This document shows positions 7,752-17,195 of a DNA stretch of 64,000 nt, piece after piece. The DNA comes from Polyangia bacterium. Lineage in GTDB: Bacteria; Myxococcota_A; Polyangia; Nannocystales; Nannocystaceae. Under the pieces are notes generated by a model. That model was given only the letters and a program-made list of their open reading frames with translations. It searched no databases and was not told the origin of the DNA. A program made the translations under genes and the position numbers. Each line of letters starts with the position of its first letter. The stretch's first letter is position 1. Location: assembly GCA_030429545.1 (NCBI GenBank), contig JAUIFF010000008.1:287297-351296 (forward strand), in the 5' to 3' direction.

Positions 7752-9593
7752 GTGCCTTTGCACCGACGAGCCTTCGCGCTCTTGATTTGTGTACTCATGT
7801 CGCTACCCAGCCTCGCGGCCTTGGGTGTGTCGACAGCCTTTGCCGCGTCCCCACCACCGGCAGCAGCCCCAGCCGGGACCGCAGCAGCTCCACCGGCGAC
7901 CGCGGCACCTGCCGAAGCGCCCGCCGGCGACGCTGTCAACTCCGCCGGCGCGTGGATCGACGACATCTCGATCATGATCCAGGATGAAGCCTTCCCGGTG
8001 CTCAAGACAGTCGGCCTCGCGCTGTTGCTGTTCATCGCCGGGTGGTTGATCGCCAAGGCCGTGGCCTACGTCGTCTACCAGGCACTGCTGCGCACCGAAC
8101 TCGACGACAAGCTCGCCGAGTTGCTGCGCCTCGACCTACTGATCGACAAAAAGAAGCAACGCAAAAACCAAGTCGAGCGGTTCTTCTCGGCGGTTGTCTA
8201 CTACATCCTGATGATGCTGGTGGTCGTTGCCGTGTTGCAACAGGCCGGCCTCAGCCAGGCCGCGGCGCCGATCGAGGATTTGGTGCGAACCCTGAGCCAG
8301 GCGTTGCCCAACATCGCCAAGGCCGTCGGTATTTTGGGCCTGGCCTTTGCGGCAGGTTACATCCTGCGCAAGGTCATCGTCAGTGGCCTCGGCAGCCTGG
8401 GTCTCGACAGCAAGTTTGCCGAGCTCAGCACCGACGGCGAGCAAAAGCCCGGTACCGATGCCAAGCCGTTTAGCCAGTCGGTCGGCAACATCGTGTTTTA
8501 CCTGCTCATGCTCGTGGGCCTGGCTTCGGCGTTTGACGCCCTGCACATCGCCCCGATTTCCGAGCCGCTGCACAACGCCATCGACAAACTCGTTGGGGCC
8601 CTGCCGTCGGTCGGTATGGCAGTGGTGCTGTTGGCCATCGGTTGGGTGCTGTCGCGGATCGTTCGCGTCGTCCTGACCAACCTGCTCAAGGGCGTTGGCC
8701 TCGACAACATCGTCGAGCGGATCGGGATCAGCAGCCTGTTTGGCAAGAGCACTGCGAGCGCAGTGGTCGGCCTGGTTGCCTCGGCGTTTGTCCTGTTTCA
8801 GGCGGTTTTGGCCGCTCTCAACGAGCTTGGGCTCACTACCCTGAGCGAGCCGCTCACCGACATGATGACGCGGTTTTGGCTGTTGCTCCCGAGCATCGCC
8901 GTGTCGCTGTTGGTCATCGTGCTCAGCGTCGTTGCCGGGCGCCTGCTTCGCAACGTCGTCGCCACCGCCCTGCGCAATCTCGGGTTTGACAAGCTCATGG
9001 CCAAGATCGGGTTTGGCACCATCGCCGAGCGTGAAGATCGGTTGGGCGAGCCCAGCGAGTTGGCTGGGTTTTTCCTGCAGATCGCGGTCGTCATGCTCGC
9101 GTTTGCCCAGGCCTTCGAGAACCTCGAGCTGGCCACATGGGCAGCCTACGTCAACCTGTTTTTGGGCTACTTCCTCAAGCATGTGTTGGTCGCAGCCGCG
9201 ATCCTGGGCGTTGGCTTTGGCATCGGTAAGTGGGTCCGTGACATCATCCTCGCCCGCCGCGACAAGGACGACAGTTCCGGCCGCTGGCTCGGTGAGTTTG
9301 CCCGCTACGCCGTGTTGGTGTTTGCTTGGACCATGGCCGTGCACCAGCTCGGGGTTGCCGAGGACTTTGTCCTGCTGACCTTTGGCCTGATGTTCGGCAG
9401 CCTGTGTTTGGCGATGGCCCTCGCGTTTGGCCTCGGGTCGCGCGACGTCGCCGGCGACATCGTGCGCAGCCGCTACAACGACGCCAAGCAAAAAACTGGC
9501 GGTATCGTGGCCAAGCCGCGGCCGCGACCGCAGGGTGCCGGCTACGAGTCCGGTTATTTCAGCAAGCCCAAGGACGACGACGAAGCCAAGTAG
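7752..9593 (+). CDS. Polytopic membrane protein of mechanosensitive-channel type (TM-helix repeats)
   Basis: 613 residues. The GTG at 7752 is preceded by a strong AAGGAGA at 7739-7745 (6-nt spacing), which fixes the start. A cleavable signal peptide (to about AFAAS) and an Ala/Pro-rich linker lead into at least four repeated units, each a pair of hydrophobic helices followed by a short segment of the type LGLDS / VGLDN / LGFDK. This is the conserved TM_helix repeat found in MscS-related proteins. The C-terminus (FGLGSRDVAGDIVR) resembles the start of the MscS channel domain, but the beta and C-terminal domains are absent. Likely a stretch-sensitive or structural inner-membrane protein. A terminator follows at 9616. 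Confidence 0.75.
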   Translation: MPLHRRAFALLICVLMSLPSLAALGVSTAFAASPPPAAAPAGTAAAPPATAAPAEAPAGDAVNSAGAWIDDISIMIQDEAFPVLKTVGLALLLFIAGWLIAKAVAYVVYQALLRTELDDKLAELLRLDLLIDKKKQRKNQVERFFSAVVYYILMMLVVVAVLQQAGLSQAAAPIEDLVRTLSQALPNIAKAVGILGLAFAAGYILRKVIVSGLGSLGLDSKFAELSTDGEQKPGTDAKPFSQSVGNIVFYLLMLVGLASAFDALHIAPISEPLHNAIDKLVGALPSVGMAVVLLAIGWVLSRIVRVVLTNLLKGVGLDNIVERIGISSLFGKSTASAVVGLVASAFVLFQAVLAALNELGLTTLSEPLTDMMTRFWLLLPSIAVSLLVIVLSVVAGRLLRNVVATALRNLGFDKLMAKIGFGTIAEREDRLGEPSELAGFFLQIAVVMLAFAQAFENLELATWAAYVNLFLGYFLKHVLVAAAILGVGFGIGKWVRDIILARRDKDDSSGRWLGEFARYAVLVFAWTMAVHQLGVAEDFVLLTFGLMFGSLCLAMALAFGLGSRDVAGDIVRSRYNDAKQKTGGIVAKPRPRPQGAGYESGYFSKPKDDDEAK

Positions 9594-9615
9594 TCGACAT
9601 CTCGCACGTGCAAGC

Positions 9616-9652
9616 TACGCCCGCCGGCCCTGAGCCCGCGGGCGTATTTTTT
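9616..9652 (+). terminator. Rho-independent terminator
   Basis: Stem TACGCCCGC (9616-9624) pairs with GCGGGCGTA (9638-9646) and is followed by six T residues. It is 22 bp after the stop of the mechanosensitive-type gene. Confidence 0.85.
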
Positions 9653-9779
9653 GCCGGCTGCGTGTGTGGCTGGTCGCCCGCGTCGTGGTGCGAGTTGTCG
9701 GTGAGCGGCGCACCGATGTTGCAGCTTCGTCAACCCGGCGCGACCACTCGCAGCTGGCCAGCTGTACACTGACTGCGCG

Positions 9780-11834
9780 ATGGTTTTTGTGCCCCAAGAG
9801 ACAGGTTTTTATGTGCGTGGTTGCCGGCCGCTGTTCGCCGCAGTCGCCTTTGTGATGCTGGCGGCCTGTGGTGACGGGATGGGCGGGGAGACCGAGTCGG
9901 CGACGGCCTCGACCGGCGAAACCGCGGCAGGTTCGACGGCTGCCACGACCACCGATGTAAGTACAAGTTCAGGTGACGCTTCGCAGACGGGCACCGCGAC
10001 GGCTGGCGAGACCGATACCAACACATCGACCGATGGGCCAACGACGGACGGGCCGACGACAGACGGTCCCACCACAAGTTCCGGTGACCCGACCGACCCG
10101 ACCGGCGAGCCCTCCACCGATGGACCGACCACAGATCCGACTACGGGACCAACCACCGAAGGCGAGACCGAGACCGAGTCGGACACCGGTATGGATCAGT
10201 TTTTTTGCAGCGCCGACCTGCACAGCATCGTCAACCAGGATTACGAAGTAGTCGAGGAGTGTGCCAGCGACGAGGCCTGCCTCGACGCGGAATGCGTGCC
10301 GGCGTGCGAGGCCGCCGACCAAAGCGACGCCAACTTTGGTTGTATGTTCATGGCTCCGACGCCACCGTCGTACCCCTACGCCAAGCCCCCGTGTTTTGCC
10401 GCATTTGTCACCAACTCATGGGGGCACCCGGCGGTGCTAGAGGTTGCCCGCGGCGGCGTCGACCTCGATGTCAGCCAGTTTGGGCGGCTGGTCTCGCCCG
10501 GCCTCGATCCCGCCGATTGGCCGCCAATACCAGATGCTGGCGTTCCCGAAGGTGGCGCCGCGGTGCTGTTTTTGTCGAGCGACCCGACCGCGGTGATGCC
10601 AGAAAATCAGGTTCCGTTGAATTGCCCGGTGACGCCGGCAGTCAATGCAAGTACATATGTTCCCGGGTCAGGCGTTGGCGCGGCCTTCGAGATCTACAGC
10701 GACATCCCGGTGACGGCCTACGACATCCTCCCATTTGGCGGGGCGCGGTCGCACTTTCCCAGCGCCGAGTTGTTGTATCCGACCAATGTCTGGGGCACCA
10801 ACTACCTCTCGATCATGCCACCAAGGGGCACCCACAACGTCCCGGGGCCACTGTGGATGCAGGTGGTTGGGCTCGAGGACGACACCACCGTGACCCTGGT
10901 GGCCAAGGCCAACTTGCAAGCCGGGGGCGGGTTGATGGGTGCGACCGCGGGCGAGCCCACCGACTTTACCGTGCATGCGGGTGAGTACTTGCAGTGGCAA
11001 ATTGTCGGGGCGGCCGAGGCAACTGGGACGATCTTCCAAAGTGATAAGCCAATCGCATTGTTCTCGGGCAACCGATTTATGCGCCTCCAACCAAATCCCG
11101 CACCCGGTGGCGAGGCGGCCCATCAGCAAAACAGCGCCATTTCGGCGCTCGGCTACGACTACATCGGCTCGCCCTATGAGACCCGCCGCAAGGACCTCGC
11201 CCCCGAGGCTGTGGATTACCGAATTGTCGGCGTGGTCGATGGCACCACCCTGAGCTTCGACCCACCGATCGACGGCGCGCCGGCCAGTCTCGCCCATGGC
11301 GAGGTTGTTGAGTTTGCCACGACCCTGCCGTTTCGCGTCGAAAGCCAGGGCGACTCTCACCCGTTTATTTTTTCGCAGTTGATGGACACGTCGAACATCC
11401 CCGGCGGCACCCGACCCGGTGCCACTGCTCCCGGATTCGCGCCGATGCTCGGTGACGAGGAATGGGTGATGGTGCTCCCCCACGCCCAGTATATGGACCG
11501 CTATGTGTTCTTTACCGACCCGACCTACGCCACCACAAATCTTGTATTTACACGGGTGGATCCGGGCGATGGGTTTCATCCGGTCACCGTCGACTGCCTA
11601 GGTGAGATCGAAGGTTGGCAGCCGGTGGGCGACAGCGGGCTGTTCGAGGTCGCAACCGCCGACCTCATGCGCGCTGATATCGGGGTCAACGGCTGCGAGA
11701 ATGGGCTCCACGTGGCCGACAGCGAAGGGCCGTTTGGTCTCACAGTGTGGGGTCTCGATAGCTACTCCTCCTACGCCTATCCGGCGGGGGGCAATGCTTT
11801 CGCCCTCACAGACGTTGTGATTGTGCCGCAATAG
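9780..11834 (+). CDS. Lipoprotein with IgGFc-binding-like domain
   Basis: 684 residues. A lipoprotein signal (AAVAFVMLAAC) is followed by a 100-residue Thr/Asp/Gly linker with TDGPTTDGP repeats. After that come a small Cys-rich segment (residues ~140-185) and a domain of about 480 residues that matches the IgGFc-binding protein N-terminal domain in pattern (FVTNSWGHPAVLEVAR, VTAYDILPFGG, GTNYLSIMPPR, DDTTVTLVA). A second protein with the same layout lies at 43229-45232. In Myxococcota these are surface proteins of unknown ligand; adhesion is an inference. ATG 9780 or GTG 9813 could be the start. Contains two TGYANNTRCA motifs plus one in the linker. Confidence 0.72.
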   Translation: MVFVPQETGFYVRGCRPLFAAVAFVMLAACGDGMGGETESATASTGETAAGSTAATTTDVSTSSGDASQTGTATAGETDTNTSTDGPTTDGPTTDGPTTSSGDPTDPTGEPSTDGPTTDPTTGPTTEGETETESDTGMDQFFCSADLHSIVNQDYEVVEECASDEACLDAECVPACEAADQSDANFGCMFMAPTPPSYPYAKPPCFAAFVTNSWGHPAVLEVARGGVDLDVSQFGRLVSPGLDPADWPPIPDAGVPEGGAAVLFLSSDPTAVMPENQVPLNCPVTPAVNASTYVPGSGVGAAFEIYSDIPVTAYDILPFGGARSHFPSAELLYPTNVWGTNYLSIMPPRGTHNVPGPLWMQVVGLEDDTTVTLVAKANLQAGGGLMGATAGEPTDFTVHAGEYLQWQIVGAAEATGTIFQSDKPIALFSGNRFMRLQPNPAPGGEAAHQQNSAISALGYDYIGSPYETRRKDLAPEAVDYRIVGVVDGTTLSFDPPIDGAPASLAHGEVVEFATTLPFRVESQGDSHPFIFSQLMDTSNIPGGTRPGATAPGFAPMLGDEEWVMVLPHAQYMDRYVFFTDPTYATTNLVFTRVDPGDGFHPVTVDCLGEIEGWQPVGDSGLFEVATADLMRADIGVNGCENGLHVADSEGPFGLTVWGLDSYSSYAYPAGGNAFALTDVVIVPQ

Positions 11835-11977
11835 CACGGGTACAGGCAGGGCTTTCTCCATGATGTCATTGCTCATGCAATTATGTAAATGTGCATACAA
11901 ACGTTTTGGTCACAAACGCCCAAGCGGCCCGCGGTCCGGTAACTTTTTAGCAGGCGGATCGAGGCGAACGTGATAGC

Positions 11978-12610
11978 GTGGTGGCTGTGAAAGGTGAGGA
12001 GCGAGAAGACGTGGCGCTGCTCAGCGCCTGGCGTAACGGTGACCAGCGGGCCGGCAATCAGTTGCTGCAGCGCTACTTTCCCAGCCTGTACCGGTTTTTT
12101 TCGGGGAAGGTTGGGGACGAGGTCGACGACCTGATTCAACGGACATTTTTGGCCCTGGTTCGTCACCGCGATGATATCCGCGACGATGCCAGTTTTCGGG
12201 CCTACCTGTTTACGGTCGCGCGCCATGAGTTTTACCGGTACCTGCGAACCCGGCGACGCCGACGTGAGCCACTCGACTTTGGCACCGTGTCGCTGGCGGA
12301 CCTCAAGACCTCGCCAAGTGGTGTTGTCGCCCGGCAAAAAGATCACGAGCGGCTGTTGATCGCGTTGCGTCAAATCCCGGTCGACCTGCAGGTTGCGCTC
12401 GAGCTTTACTATTGGGAGGAGCTGTCCACCCGCGAGCTCGCGGCGGCCCTCGAAGTGCCGCTCGGGACCGCCAAAAGCAAGCTACGCCGCGCACGCGAGC
12501 GGCTGCGGCGGGCCCTGGAACAACAGGTTGGGGTGTCGCTTTCGCTGCTCAAAAGTGTCGACAATCTCGAGGCGTGGGCCGAGGCGATGCGCAACAAAGG
12601 CACGGCCTAG
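11978..12610 (+). CDS. RNA polymerase ECF-type sigma factor
   Basis: About 210 residues. The sigma-70 region 2 runs from WRNGDQRAGNQLLQRYFPSLYRF through DEVDDLIQRTFLALV (core binding and -10 recognition) to FRAYLFTVARHEFYRYLR. Region 4 (LPVDLQVALELYYWEELSTRELA..LEVPLGTAKSKLRRARERL type) is a helix-turn-helix for the -35 element. Extracytoplasmic-function sigma factors redirect RNA polymerase in response to envelope signals. No anti-sigma gene is adjacent, since the next gene is convergent. GTG codons at 11978, 11981 and 11987 are all possible starts. Confidence 0.92.
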   Translation: MVAVKGEEREDVALLSAWRNGDQRAGNQLLQRYFPSLYRFFSGKVGDEVDDLIQRTFLALVRHRDDIRDDASFRAYLFTVARHEFYRYLRTRRRRREPLDFGTVSLADLKTSPSGVVARQKDHERLLIALRQIPVDLQVALELYYWEELSTRELAAALEVPLGTAKSKLRRARERLRRALEQQVGVSLSLLKSVDNLEAWAEAMRNKGTA

Positions 12611-12777
12611 CCATCCGTGGGTTGCTCGACCCGCCGCTCGCTTGCCGACTTGTCGCGGAAGCCTCGGAAAACTAGCAGCCTTTGGCGAAACGTATCCGAG
12701 ACAAAGTTTTCTGCGCGAAACGACACGCGAGAAAACCACGGACCGCTAGATCGCTGATTTGGTGCCAAGCAGACAGC

Positions 12778-12806
12778 AAAAAATGCCGCCCGTGGAGGGG
12801 CGGCAT
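12778..12806 (-). terminator. Rho-independent terminator of the 12.8-kb secreted protein gene
   Basis: Read on the minus strand, ATGCCGCCCC and GGGCGGCAT form a stem around a 5-nt loop and are followed by TTTTTT. It is about 20 bp after the stop of the gene at 12827-13528. Confidence 0.85.
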
Positions 12807-12826
12807 TGGCTTTGGGTGTTTGCGGA

Positions 12827-13528
12827 CTAGCGGCGACGACGGACCGGGATCTTGCGTTTACCCGGCTTGGCCTTGGCCTTCTTCAAGGTTTTTCTTGCTT
12901 GTACAACAGCTTGCGGCTCGCCCTTGCCCTCACCTTCGATGATGTATTTGTGGCCGTTGGCGCCCCACCGCTGGTTGTTGAGGTGAATCAGGGGGAATGT
13001 ACCGGCCACACCCGAGAATGTGTGGTTGATCGACTTGTTGCCGTTTTTGTTGAGCCGAAATTCCTTGTACTCGACATCGTTGCCCGACTCATCGACAAAA
13101 CAGACCTTGACGATCAGGTCGCGCTTGGCCTTTCCACCCGTGCGCCGCATCGTCAGTTTGTAGTCTTCGTTGAGCACCGGCACCCCGATAAATTGCCGCT
13201 CGGTCGAGACCGTACCGGTTTGTGGCCGGTCGTTTGGCAGCGCGCGGGGGCCAATTTTCCACGACCCATGCTCGCCCTTGTTCCACTCCGTTTTGAGGTC
13301 CTCGGCGACCTTGGCAAACTTCTCGACATTCTCGATACATTTTTTTGCGGCCTCCTCATCGTCGGTATTGAGCTGCTTGCACACGACTTTGGCGACGGGC
13401 ACAAAAAACGTTTTAAACTTGGCGGTGGACTTGACCCACGTGGATTTACAGCTGGTACCCGCCTGGGCAAATTGCGGGATGCAGAGCATGGCGGCGGTGA
13501 GGGTGGCGACTACAAATTTGTTCGACAT
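12827..13528 (-). CDS. Secreted protein, unnamed three-member family (copy 1)
   Basis: 233 residues from ATG 13528 (GGAG about 10 nt upstream). A signal peptide ending near FAQAG precedes CKSTWVKS and a Cys-containing helical region with CKQLNTDDEEAAKKCIE. A conserved second half follows: KIGPRALPN, RQFIGVPVL, LTMRRTGGKAKRDLIVKVC, VDESGN, ending EGEGKGEPQAVVQARKTL and a basic tail (KAKPGKRKIPVRRRR). The same order of motifs occurs in the proteins at 47540-48205 and 48392-49504, so these are paralogs. I do not recognise a named family. Predicted exported; its own terminator marks it as monocistronic. Confidence 0.8.
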   Translation of the reverse strand: MSNKFVVATLTAAMLCIPQFAQAGTSCKSTWVKSTAKFKTFFVPVAKVVCKQLNTDDEEAAKKCIENVEKFAKVAEDLKTEWNKGEHGSWKIGPRALPNDRPQTGTVSTERQFIGVPVLNEDYKLTMRRTGGKAKRDLIVKVCFVDESGNDVEYKEFRLNKNGNKSINHTFSGVAGTFPLIHLNNQRWGANGHKYIIEGEGKGEPQAVVQARKTLKKAKAKPGKRKIPVRRRR

Positions 13529-13713
13529 TGGTGGCTCCGGACCGGTTCGTGTCATACCGCGTGGCCGCGTGAACTCGGGCGGCCGCGATTGCTTCGGTCG
13601 CTTGTCAAGAGCCCGGCCCGTGGCCGATGGATCACGCTCGCGGCGAAAAAAAATTCGACTAAAATTTCGCGCCTCGAGATCGTCTACCTTGGTTTACTTG
13701 TAGCCGCATTGAC

Positions 13714-16296
13714 ATGCTCTTTTGGACATGTATTAACTTGACGGTGAACGACACCCTGCGTGACTGCTTCGTCGCTGCCCGCCGCGAGTCGAACGGCTTG
13801 GAGGCCGCTCGAGTGCTCGCCAGTGTGCAGGAGCAGTTGTTTGCCACGCCCGCGGAGCCGGTGTCTCTCGGTCGATTTGTGATCCTCAAACGCCTGGGCT
13901 CCGGCGGCATGGGGGTGGTCTACCTGGGATACGACGGGGAGCTCGATCGCAACGTCGCCCTCAAGGTTTTGCGGGCACGCGCCGATGGTGAGTTGGTAAC
14001 CCAAGCTGCGAGGGAGCGCCTGGTGTCCGAGGCCCGGGCGGTGGCGCGGGTCGAACATCCCAATGTCGTCGCGATTTACGAGGTGGGAACCGACGGCGAC
14101 GTGGTGTACCTGGCGATGGAACGGGTCGATGGAATCACCCTGGCAAAGTGGCAGCGACAGCAGGGTTGTCCGCGGACCTCGAGCCAGATTCTAGAGGTGT
14201 ATCTGCAGGCAGGTCGGGGGTTGGCAGCCGCCCACGCTGCAGGGGTGGTGCACCGCGATTTCAAGCCGCAAAATGTGTTGGTCAGCCAACATCACAGCGG
14301 TGGGGTACGGGCACGGGTGGTCGACTTTGGCCTGGCCTGCTCAGATGCCGAAACTCCCGCAGACACAGCGACACAAGCAAAGGTGGGCACACCGGCCTAT
14401 ATGGCGCCCGAGCAAATTCGCGGTGGCGCAGTCGATGCCCGTAGCGATCAATTTAGTTTTGCCCTGGCGCTTTATGAGGGCCTTGCCGGCGAACGGGCGT
14501 TTGTCGGTGAAACCATGGAGGCGTTCCATGCAGCGGTCCTCGCCGGACGGCGCCGGCCGTTTCCCCGGACCGTGCCGACCTGGTTGCGGCGGATCCTCAA
14601 CCGGGCCCTCGCATGTGAACCAGAGGCACGTTACCCGGGGATGCCGGAGATGTTGCGGGAGATTGAGCAGGCCGCCGGTGCCCAGCGACGGCGCCGGGCT
14701 GGGGTCGGGATTGTCGGACTGACCGTGGCCGCCGGATTTGTTGGCTATACAACCGCATCGCCGGCAGCCTGTCGCGGTGGGGCAGACGCCGTGGCCGACG
14801 TGTGGAACCAACAAACGGCCCAGCAGATCGAGCAGGCGTTTGCGAGCAGCCAAAAGCCCTACGCCGAGACCGCGTGGACGCAAACCCAGGTTCGGCTAGA
14901 TGCTTATGCAAATGAATGGGTGGAGATGCGCGACGACGCCTGTGCGGCCACCCATGTGCGTGGGGAGCAGTCGACTACCGTGCTCGACTTGCGCATGGCC
15001 TGCCTCGATCGCCGCCACCACGAGCTCGCTGCGTTGATCGATGTCCTGCAACATGCCGACGAGCGTCCCGAGCTGATTACCAAGGCAGTCGAGGCCAGCG
15101 TCGCCCTGACGCCGGTTGCCGGGTGTGCCGATCGAGAAGCGCTCACCGGGCCCGAAGCCCTGCCAGAAGACCCACGCATTCGCACCCGTGTGGCGCAGCT
15201 GCGGCGCGAGTTGATCAACGGCAAGGCGCTGCGCGACGCCGGTCGCTACGAGGAGGGGTTGGCGATTGCCCGGGAAGCGGTCGATGCCGCGGACGAGCTC
15301 GGCTATCGCCCGTTGCAGGCCGAAGCCGCGTTGTTGGAGGGGACCCTGCTCGGCCTGATGGGCCGGGCCGACGACGCGGGGATCGCATTTGACCGCAGCT
15401 TTACTGCGGGGTTGGCCTCGGGGCATAGCGAAGTTGCGATGTGGTCGGCGGTGCATGCCACCCACGTGGTCGGGGTGATCGGTCGGGATGGGTTTGCCGG
15501 CCGACGTTGGGCCCATCTCGCAGCGCCGCTGGTGACCCGCATGGGCGAGCCAGACCATCCGTGGGCCTCACTAGAGGCCAACCTCGGCAACATTGCGGTT
15601 GTGCAAGGGGAGCTCGACGAGGCCAGCGAACGCTTTGGTCGCGCGCTCGCCCGAGCCGACAACGCGGACTTGGACATCCTCACCGCCAAGACCTCGGCCA
15701 ACCTCGCCGCGGTTTACCGGCGCCAGGGCAACTACCAAAAAGCCCTGGCGAGCTACCGCCGCGCCGAGCAGTTGTTCACCGCAAACTTTGGCCCGACCCA
15801 CCCGTTTATGGCGACGTTCTACAACAATTTGGGTGCCCTCTATCAGACCATGGGTGACCTGCAGGCCGCCGAAGACAACTACCGCCTGGTGCTGAGCCTG
15901 GCCGGTTCGTCGATCTCCACGACCAGCTCAACTGTTGGACATGCAAATAATAACCTCGGCGAAGTTCTGCTCGCCCGCGACCAGCCAGGTGACGCCGCCG
16001 AGCACTTTGGTACCGCGATTGCGGTGTGGGAATCGCTGCACGGTGCGGACTATCCGTTGTTGGCCCATCCGTTGCTGGGGCTCGGCCGGGCGTTGCGAGC
16101 CACCGACCAGCCCGAGGAAGCCGTGGTTGCCCTCGAGCGGGCGTTGAAGCTGCGGACCGCGTCCCAGCCGGCAAAGACCGAGGAGATCCAAAAAGAACTC
16201 GATAGCACCCGGGCGATGTTGCCAACGCCAGAGGCCGTGGTTGAGGCCGTGGTTGAGGGCGTGGTTGAGGTTGGACGCGAGCGAACCGGCACGTAA
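13714..16296 (+). CDS. Ser/Thr protein kinase with C-terminal TPR domain
   Basis: About 860 residues, the common myxobacterial kinase-TPR architecture. The Hanks-type kinase domain spans residues ~50-330, with the glycine loop GSGGMGVVY, VALKVL (catalytic Lys), HRDFKPQN (catalytic loop), DFGLA and MAPEQ all intact, so it should be active. A single membrane helix follows (VGIVGLTVAAGFVGYTTA, ~345). The remainder is an alpha-helical sensor with tetratricopeptide repeats (ANLAAVYRRQGNYQKALASY, FYNNLGALYQTMGDLQAAE). The likely role is membrane signalling through TPR-protein contacts. GTG 13744 is an alternative start. Confidence 0.9.
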   Translation: MLFWTCINLTVNDTLRDCFVAARRESNGLEAARVLASVQEQLFATPAEPVSLGRFVILKRLGSGGMGVVYLGYDGELDRNVALKVLRARADGELVTQAARERLVSEARAVARVEHPNVVAIYEVGTDGDVVYLAMERVDGITLAKWQRQQGCPRTSSQILEVYLQAGRGLAAAHAAGVVHRDFKPQNVLVSQHHSGGVRARVVDFGLACSDAETPADTATQAKVGTPAYMAPEQIRGGAVDARSDQFSFALALYEGLAGERAFVGETMEAFHAAVLAGRRRPFPRTVPTWLRRILNRALACEPEARYPGMPEMLREIEQAAGAQRRRRAGVGIVGLTVAAGFVGYTTASPAACRGGADAVADVWNQQTAQQIEQAFASSQKPYAETAWTQTQVRLDAYANEWVEMRDDACAATHVRGEQSTTVLDLRMACLDRRHHELAALIDVLQHADERPELITKAVEASVALTPVAGCADREALTGPEALPEDPRIRTRVAQLRRELINGKALRDAGRYEEGLAIAREAVDAADELGYRPLQAEAALLEGTLLGLMGRADDAGIAFDRSFTAGLASGHSEVAMWSAVHATHVVGVIGRDGFAGRRWAHLAAPLVTRMGEPDHPWASLEANLGNIAVVQGELDEASERFGRALARADNADLDILTAKTSANLAAVYRRQGNYQKALASYRRAEQLFTANFGPTHPFMATFYNNLGALYQTMGDLQAAEDNYRLVLSLAGSSISTTSSTVGHANNNLGEVLLARDQPGDAAEHFGTAIAVWESLHGADYPLLAHPLLGLGRALRATDQPEEAVVALERALKLRTASQPAKTEEIQKELDSTRAMLPTPEAVVEAVVEGVVEVGRERTGT

Positions 16297-16481
16297 CCCG
16301 AGCGACCCATCAAGCTCGCGGCTGCGGATGGCAACAACGACGACGTGCGTTACCCCGACCATGCTCTTTGGCGTTCGCGTGTCCTCGCGTGTCGAGACGT
16401 TGGTGAGAACGCGGGACGAAGCCGAGGTGTATGCACATCAAATGTTACGCGCGAGCGCCAGTTGTTGGTAGTATGCTGCCA

Positions 16482-17024
16482 ATGAAGCTGTTTCAGCGAT
16501 CCTGGCGACTCGCCTGCGTGGTGGTTTTGTGTGCCTGCGGTGCGGACAAGTCCGAGGGGGCTCCGGCCGCGGCGAAGGCGTCGGCCGATGCCAAGCAACC
16601 GACTAAGACAGAGGCAAAGGCGTCGCCCGAGCCTGCGAGTGGCGAACAAAAGACGTTTGCCCAGCCGACGGCCAAACCCCCGCCGCCACCCAAGGGCGCG
16701 GCCCTGCTCGAGTCGACTCCTCTGTATGTACAAACATGTGACAAGGCCAATGCCTGCCCGAGTTTGATGCAACCAGCCGGAGAGACCCACTGCCGTGAAC
16801 TCGAGCTCGGCGGCCGCGAAAATTGGCGACTGCCCGACCTCGGCGAGGCCGAGAAGTTTGGCTCGATCGACGGTCTACAAAACCTCGAAGGTTTTCACTG
16901 GACCCGCACCGCGTTTGCCGAAGATGGCAAACAGGCGTGGATTTTCGATCCAAAGTCGGCCCAGAAAACGACCATCCCACGCGATCGTAAACCCTTCACG
17001 ATTCGCTGCGTACACGACCTCTAA
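16482..17024 (+). CDS. Lipoprotein with DUF1566/Lcl-like domain
   Basis: 180 residues from ATG 16482. A lipoprotein signal (RLACVVVLCAC) is followed by an Ala/Lys/Pro-rich linker to about residue 80. The C-terminal 90 residues carry CRELELGGRENWRLPDLGE, FHWTRTAF and TIRCVHD, matching the DUF1566 (Legionella collagen-like C-terminal, Lcl) pattern of WRLPT..EL then YWTS then RCV. Function is unknown and it is probably surface exposed. It sits convergent to the membrane protein gene at 17196. Confidence 0.7.
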   Translation: MKLFQRSWRLACVVVLCACGADKSEGAPAAAKASADAKQPTKTEAKASPEPASGEQKTFAQPTAKPPPPPKGAALLESTPLYVQTCDKANACPSLMQPAGETHCRELELGGRENWRLPDLGEAEKFGSIDGLQNLEGFHWTRTAFAEDGKQAWIFDPKSAQKTTIPRDRKPFTIRCVHDL

Positions 17025-17195
17025 CGGCTGCGGTCGGTCACCGGGCGCAACAGGTGCTCCAACGATGCGGCCGGCAACATGGGCGAGTTGGCGTTGCGAT
17101 AGGCCGGGCTGCGTGCCTGCTGCAAACTACTCATGAGCTGCGCTTTTGGGCCCGTGAGCGGCAGTTACTTGGCGATGACGGTATCGATTCGGCGT

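Noticed and set aside
8136..9491. 451-codon minus-strand open frame
   Set aside because: It is a shadow of the mechanosensitive-type gene, which has a strong ribosome site, signal peptide and membrane repeats; the antisense product is low complexity (His/Gln/Asp-rich).
11873..12373. 166-codon minus-strand frame
   Set aside because: It lies opposite the ECF sigma gene, whose regions 2 and 4 are clear.
17021..17134. 37-codon minus-strand small gene
   Set aside because: It has an ATG and a plausible composition but no ribosome site or recognisable feature, so I could not support it.
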